In this document: positions 6,115 to 10,147 of the stretch, one piece after another
Position numbering within the stretch: position 1 is the stretch's first letter
How the letters are laid out: each line of letters starts with the position of its first letter
NCBI GenBank assembly: GCA_021816385.1
Contig: JAKAYJ010000035.1
Span: forward strand, 1 to 10,147
Direction of reading: 5' to 3'
Length of the DNA stretch: 10,147 nt
DNA from: Thermoplasmata archaeon
Lineage (GTDB): Archaea; Thermoplasmatota; Thermoplasmata; Thermoplasmatales; Thermoplasmataceae
Made by a program: the position numbers and the translations under genes
Notes under the pieces: model-generated
What the model saw: only the letters and a program-made list of their open reading frames with translations
Database searches by the model: none
Told to the model about the DNA's origin: nothing

Positions 6115-9100
6115 ATGGAAAATTATATTCTACAACCGGATATTCACGAGAACAAGTTATGCTTCGTTTCTGAAGATGACCTGTTTATCAGTAACATGGA
6201 TGGCGGTAATTCAAGAAGGATCGTTTCTGGACTGGGAGTTATCAGCAATCCTAGATTCTCTGAAGATGGTAGACACATAGCTTTCAGGCTAATGAGAGGA
6301 GTACATAACGGAGTGAATGAAATTTTTGTATGTGACTCTGAAGGAGGATCATTGATACAGATGACTCATATAGGATCACCGGCAACTGGAATCGCAGGAT
6401 GGATAGATTCTAGCAATATCATGATTTATTCAGACATCTATGAGCCTACACGTGGAATAACCGAATTCTATTCCATCAACCTCAAAACCAGAAAAATGGA
6501 AAAGTCAGAGTATGGATATGGAAACACGATACAGTTCTCTGGAAAAGGTATATTGCTTGGAAGAAACACCATGGAAGTGCCATACTGGAAAAACTACAGA
6601 GGAGGAACCAGAGGCAAAGTATGGTTCAGATTAAAGGGAAGCAAGAAATTTGAAAAACTGCTGGATATTGAGACAAACATTCATTCTCCAGTTGTACTGG
6701 GAACAAAATTATATTTCGTTACCGACAGGGATGGTACAGCAAATGTGTATGCATATGATTTTTCAGAAAAGAAAATCGAGAAGCTTTCAGATTTCAGTGA
6801 ACACGATGTTAGGCCCATGAACGGTCACGGTACCAACCTTGTATTTACTGTTGCTGGTGAACTGTATGTATTCAACGTTATAGAAGGAAAGGCGCGAAAA
6901 ATTCCTATCAAGATAGATTCCAGATTCACAGAAAAAAATTATGAATTCAACAGTGTTTCAGAGAGTATAGAGAGGATACGCCTTTTTGATGAAGAAAATA
7001 TTTCTATTGTATCACGAGGAAGAGGAATTCTCAAGGGGAAATATATGAATGCTCCTGTAACTCTAAACGCAACCTTCCACGGAAGAATAAGAAGAGTAGA
7101 AAGAATGGACGGTGACAGGTTTGCAACTGTACAGGAGATCAATGGGGAAGATGGTATAGTTATTTACAGGAGAAATGGGAAGGAAGAAAAATCAGTTCCA
7201 CTGGATATGGGAATTATAATGAATATGAAAATAGTAGCAGGGTCAGATACTGTTGTCATATCCAACAACAGGCACGAGCTTTACATGGTTGATCTGAATA
7301 CAGCGTCAAAAAATCTCATAGACAGGAGTCCAGGAGGCAGATTGAGTGACTTTGATATCAGCAGGGATGGGAAACTGGTTGCATATTCATTTGGACTCAC
7401 TTCAGGTCGATCACAGATCAGAATTTATTCCATAGAAGAAAAGAAGGTATATGAGGCCACGTCAACTTCAGCAGCTGATTTCTCCCCATCCTTTGACACT
7501 TCAGGAATGTTTCTCAGCTATCTCACAAACAGGGCACTTGATCCCACCTATGACAATCTTATATTTGATCTTGGCTTCATGACAATATTCAAGCCCTACT
7601 GTATAGCTCTAAAGAAGGGAGGACAAAATCCATTTCTTGGCATCCCGCCAAAATTCTTAAAGGAAGATACTGAACTGCCCTACGAGCTTGAAGATCTTAA
7701 AATGAAGTCTCAGTCTTTTCCCATTGATGCAGATAACTATGGTGAGCTTCAGGCAGGGAATTCAGTCGTATTCTACACAAGAACCAAAATCGAAGGTTCA
7801 ACAAAGCATTATAGCCTCGGAGGGCAGGCCCAGAGAAAATGGACTCTTCTCTGCTATGATTTCACAAAGAGAGAGGAAAGAGTGGTGATCGATGGGATCA
7901 GTTCATTCAGCCTATCTGACGATAGAAAGAAAATTCTTGTGGCGAGAAACGGGGATTATTTCATCATAAATTCTGATTCCACAGCAGATAATCACAAGGA
8001 TCTTGAGAAGGGCAAAGTAGATCTTGCATTATTGAACATTAGGAGAGATCGGAAGGAAGAATTCAGGCAGATGCTCAATGAAACCTGGAAACTCATGAGA
8101 GAAGGGTACTGGAACAGTGAAAAATTATCTGGTTGGAGCAATGTGAGAAAGAAATACGAAAAGCTTCTGTCAAAGGTTAATACAAGAGCTGAACTTTCTG
8201 ATATTCTTAAGAAGATGCAGGGCGAACTCGGGACATCCCATTCCTATGAGATAGGTGGAGATCTGACAAATATTGACTATTACCCATCTGGCAGGCTCGG
8301 TGCATTCACCGAAGAAACTGAAGAGGGGGCATATATAAGAAAGATTTATTGCGGGGACCCATCGAACGAAGGGGAGAAATCTCCACTAATGACCACAGGT
8401 ATTGAAATACATGAGGGAGATCTTATAAAAAAGATAGATGGCATGGACATCAACCAGGATTACGGTGTGTTTGAGGCACTGCTTAACAAGAAGGAAGATA
8501 CTGTAAGTATTGTGGTTTCGGGAAAGGATGATAAGGAGAGGGAATATGGAATTAAGCTTCTGAGCAACCACAGGAATCTTATTTACAGGGATTGGGTGGA
8601 AAGCAAGAAAAAGTATGTTCATGAAAAGAGCAGGGGAAAGGCAGGGTACATACACATTCCGGATATGGGTCCAGCTGGGTTTACTGAATTTTACAGGTTA
8701 TTTTCAGAGGAAACTACTTATGAGAACCTTGTCGTTGACGTACGATATAACGGAGGAGGACACGTTTCCCAGCTCATCCTGGATAAACTCGGGCGTAAAT
8801 TTCTTGGAAAGGATATCTCCAGATTCGGGGAACCTGAACCCTATCCAAGCTATAGCATCAAGGGAAAGATGGTATGTGTTACGAACGAGTATGCAGGTTC
8901 TGATGGGGACATATTCAGTCACGCGTTCAAGTTGATGAATCTAGGTGAACTTGTCGGAACAAGAACATGGGGGGGTGTTATAGGAATCAACCCTATGACA
9001 AGGCTCATAGATGGAACGGTTGTTACGCAGCCTGAATACGCCTTCAGCTTTATTGATGTAGGACTTGGAGTGGAAAATTACGGAACGGATCCAACAATAG

Positions 9101-9177
9101 AGGTTGAAGTTTCTCCAGAAGAATTTGCTTCAGGTAAAGACCCACAACTGGATATGGCCCTTAAAGTAATTCTATAA
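6115..9177 (+). CDS. tri: Tricorn protease
   Basis: Encodes a 1020-residue tricorn core protease, a cytoplasmic, hexameric, self-compartmentalising serine protease that in Thermoplasma cuts proteasome products into short peptides for the tricorn-interacting aminopeptidases. By comparison with the Thermoplasma acidophilum enzyme the domains are a six-bladed propeller (about 1-273), a seven-bladed propeller (about 289-638), a C1 domain (about 642-715), a PDZ domain (about 724-818) and a C2 catalytic domain (about 819-1020). Catalytic residues match: Ser708-His709 (in GTSHSYE), nucleophile Ser929 with Asp930 (NEYAGSDGD), Glu987 (GVENYG), oxyanion-hole Gly882 (NGGGH) and the S1 aspartate Asp900, implying cleavage after basic residues. 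The N-terminus aligns with the start of the crystallised protein. Two differences stand out: the loop after Thr91-Gly92 lacks about six residues, including the arginine pair that anchors substrate C-termini, and the C-terminal tail is about 15 residues shorter. No aminopeptidase partner gene lies in the window. Confidence 0.96.
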   Translation: MENYILQPDIHENKLCFVSEDDLFISNMDGGNSRRIVSGLGVISNPRFSEDGRHIAFRLMRGVHNGVNEIFVCDSEGGSLIQMTHIGSPATGIAGWIDSSNIMIYSDIYEPTRGITEFYSINLKTRKMEKSEYGYGNTIQFSGKGILLGRNTMEVPYWKNYRGGTRGKVWFRLKGSKKFEKLLDIETNIHSPVVLGTKLYFVTDRDGTANVYAYDFSEKKIEKLSDFSEHDVRPMNGHGTNLVFTVAGELYVFNVIEGKARKIPIKIDSRFTEKNYEFNSVSESIERIRLFDEENISIVSRGRGILKGKYMNAPVTLNATFHGRIRRVERMDGDRFATVQEINGEDGIVIYRRNGKEEKSVPLDMGIIMNMKIVAGSDTVVISNNRHELYMVDLNTASKNLIDRSPGGRLSDFDISRDGKLVAYSFGLTSGRSQIRIYSIEEKKVYEATSTSAADFSPSFDTSGMFLSYLTNRALDPTYDNLIFDLGFMTIFKPYCIALKKGGQNPFLGIPPKFLKEDTELPYELEDLKMKSQSFPIDADNYGELQAGNSVVFYTRTKIEGSTKHYSLGGQAQRKWTLLCYDFTKREERVVIDGISSFSLSDDRKKILVARNGDYFIINSDSTADNHKDLEKGKVDLALLNIRRDRKEEFRQMLNETWKLMREGYWNSEKLSGWSNVRKKYEKLLSKVNTRAELSDILKKMQGELGTSHSYEIGGDLTNIDYYPSGRLGAFTEETEEGAYIRKIYCGDPSNEGEKSPLMTTGIEIHEGDLIKKIDGMDINQDYGVFEALLNKKEDTVSIVVSGKDDKEREYGIKLLSNHRNLIYRDWVESKKKYVHEKSRGKAGYIHIPDMGPAGFTEFYRLFSEETTYENLVVDVRYNGGGHVSQLILDKLGRKFLGKDISRFGEPEPYPSYSIKGKMVCVTNEYAGSDGDIFSHAFKLMNLGELVGTRTWGGVIGINPMTRLIDGTVVTQPEYAFSFIDVGLGVENYGTDPTIEVEVSPEEFASGKDPQLDMALKVIL

Positions 9178-9279
9178 ATAAAAAGGAAAACATAATTTTT
9201 TATTAAAAACATCAAATTTTACTAATTCCCACGTTTCCTTTAGGATAACCTTTTATTCCCCTGATAACATATTGTTTTG
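9178..9279. terminator. T-rich tricorn terminator and xerA upstream region
   Basis: A six-T run at 9196-9201, just after the tricorn stop, followed by further T-rich bases up to 9222, is the likely tricorn terminator. The rest of this 102-base gap carries the xerA promoter. I looked for the 28-base two-arm palindrome of an archaeal dif site here and did not see one. Confidence 0.4.
9249..9259 (+). promoter_or_regulatory. Candidate TATA box of xerA
   Basis: The bases CCTTTTATTCC are centred about 26 bases before the ATG at 9280. This spacing supports leaderless translation from the ATG; no Shine-Dalgarno sequence precedes it. Confidence 0.4.
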
Positions 9280-10137
9280 ATGATATCAGATCAGGCGACA
9301 CAGGACACAGTGAATCAGATCAGGAACATTATGATATCTGAAAGAAGGAGCCCCAGGACAGTGAAGCAATATTCATTCCTTCTTGAAGTTTTCCTGGAAT
9401 TCATCAGGAAACCACTGGAAGAATGTGATTCCAGTGATATAGAGAAATATAAATTCTACCTGGCCACAGAAAGAAATTATTCCAAGAACAGCCAGTATCT
9501 TGCGGTTCAGGCACTGAAGTATGCCATGAAGGTGAAGGATATAAAAATTCCAAAGAATCTGACACCACCTAAGAGATCAAGAAAAATGCCGGTTTACCTC
9601 AGCCAGAGCGAATCTTCAAGACTGTTGAAGGAAAGCAGCAAAAGTCAGAGAGATTTTACAATAGTTAATCTGCTTTTAAACTCAGGGCTCAGGGTTAGTG
9701 AACTGTGTAATCTGAAAACTGAAGATATAGAATTCGACACAGGAAAGATAATAATACACGGTGGGAAGGGAGATAAGGAAAGAATTGCCCTAGTTTCTGA
9801 CAAGGTAATGGAATCATTGAAACAGTATTTTAAATCCAGGCTGGACAGGAATGTAGACTCTCCATATTTCTTCACCAGCAACAAGGGAGGAATGTTCCAC
9901 ACGTCAACAATCGAGAAGATAGTAAGGAATATTGCCAGGGAAGCTGGCATCAGCAGAAAGGTAACACCACATACACTTAGACATACGTTTGCAACAAATA
10001 TTCTCAAGAATGGAGGAGATATAAGATTCATACAGACCCTTCTGGGTCATTCCAGCATAAGTACCACTGAAATATATACTCATCTTGACAGTGATACTAT
10101 GAGAGAAATGTTTAAGAAATTCGGGCCAAAATACTAA
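9280..10137 (+). CDS. xerA: Tyrosine recombinase XerA
   Basis: Encodes a 285-residue tyrosine recombinase of the archaeal XerA group, which resolves chromosome dimers at a dif site without a second Xer partner. The N-terminal SAM-like DNA-binding core spans about 5-85 (SPRTVKQYSFLLEVFLEFI), followed by the catalytic domain. All catalytic residues are visible: Arg138 (NSGLRVSEL), Lys163 (GGKGDKER), His231 and Arg234 (HTLRHTFATN), His257 (LGHSSISTT) and the nucleophile Tyr266 (EIYTHL). The short C-terminal tail after the tyrosine (to Tyr285) is the part that reaches a neighbouring subunit in known Xer structures. Size and close fit to XerA of Pyrococcus and Thermoplasma favour the chromosomal housekeeping enzyme over a phage or plasmid integrase, and there is no adjacent tRNA gene or repeat. 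I use the ATG at 9280; a TTG one codon upstream is also in frame. Confidence 0.9.
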   Translation: MISDQATQDTVNQIRNIMISERRSPRTVKQYSFLLEVFLEFIRKPLEECDSSDIEKYKFYLATERNYSKNSQYLAVQALKYAMKVKDIKIPKNLTPPKRSRKMPVYLSQSESSRLLKESSKSQRDFTIVNLLLNSGLRVSELCNLKTEDIEFDTGKIIIHGGKGDKERIALVSDKVMESLKQYFKSRLDRNVDSPYFFTSNKGGMFHTSTIEKIVRNIAREAGISRKVTPHTLRHTFATNILKNGGDIRFIQTLLGHSSISTTEIYTHLDSDTMREMFKKFGPKY

Positions 10138-10147
10138 AAAGAATAGA

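Noticed and set aside
9645..10031. A 128-codon minus-strand frame inside xerA.
   Set aside because: It lies opposite the conserved catalytic domain of XerA, and its Leu/Ser/Phe-rich composition is typical of antisense translation.
9280..10137. The recombinase gene as a sign of an integrated virus or plasmid.
   Set aside because: There is no tRNA gene, direct repeat or cargo gene nearby, and length and motifs fit the chromosomal XerA group.
1..10147. CRISPR array, tRNA, rRNA or insertion sequence.
   Set aside because: No spaced repeats, cloverleaf, rRNA signature, transposase or terminal inverted repeats were seen on either strand.

Overview
The window (10,147 bases, AT-rich, roughly 37% GC by eye) reads as ordinary chromosome of an acidophilic euryarchaeon of the order Thermoplasmatales, in the range of Ferroplasma, Cuniculiplasma or Picrophilus. 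The evidence is a tricorn protease with the Thermoplasma domain plan, a Thermoplasma-type zinc-containing ferredoxin, a chromosomal XerA recombinase, AT-rich TATA boxes about 24-29 bases before most start codons, and heavy use of ATA, AGA and AGG codons. Family and residue assignments were made by reading the sequence against recalled family members; no database search was run.

Layout, left to right. Bases 1-157 (-) are the N-terminal part of a zinc-containing ferredoxin that runs off the left edge. Bases 176-423 are a divergent promoter region with no gene I can support. Bases 424-1440 (+) are purM (purine biosynthesis). It converges, with a 16-base gap, on a photolyase/cryptochrome-family gene at 1457-2803 (-). 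The photolyase diverges from a small NifX/NifB-like protein at 2862-3212 (+) across 58 bases that hold two back-to-back TATA boxes. A short AT-rich terminator zone (3213-3277) separates it from a full-length aconitase at 3278-5965 (-). The aconitase diverges from the tricorn protease at 6115-9177 (+), which is followed by a T-rich terminator and xerA at 9280-10137 (+).

The genes mostly stand alone rather than forming an operon: nearly every one has its own promoter, and most are predicted to give leaderless or almost leaderless mRNA. Together they cover electron transfer (ferredoxin), central carbon metabolism (aconitase), purine synthesis, light-driven DNA repair, peptide breakdown downstream of the proteasome (tricorn) and chromosome dimer resolution (XerA). 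There is no mobile element, CRISPR array, rRNA or tRNA that I can see.

No new multi-gene system is apparent. The points worth a second look lie inside known families. The tricorn protease keeps its catalytic and S1 residues but appears to lack the arginine pair that anchors substrate C-termini in the Thermoplasma enzyme, and it has a shorter C-terminal tail. The photolyase has Asn where the substrate-contacting Glu of CPD photolyases sits. The photolyase and the NifX-like gene share a very compact double promoter.
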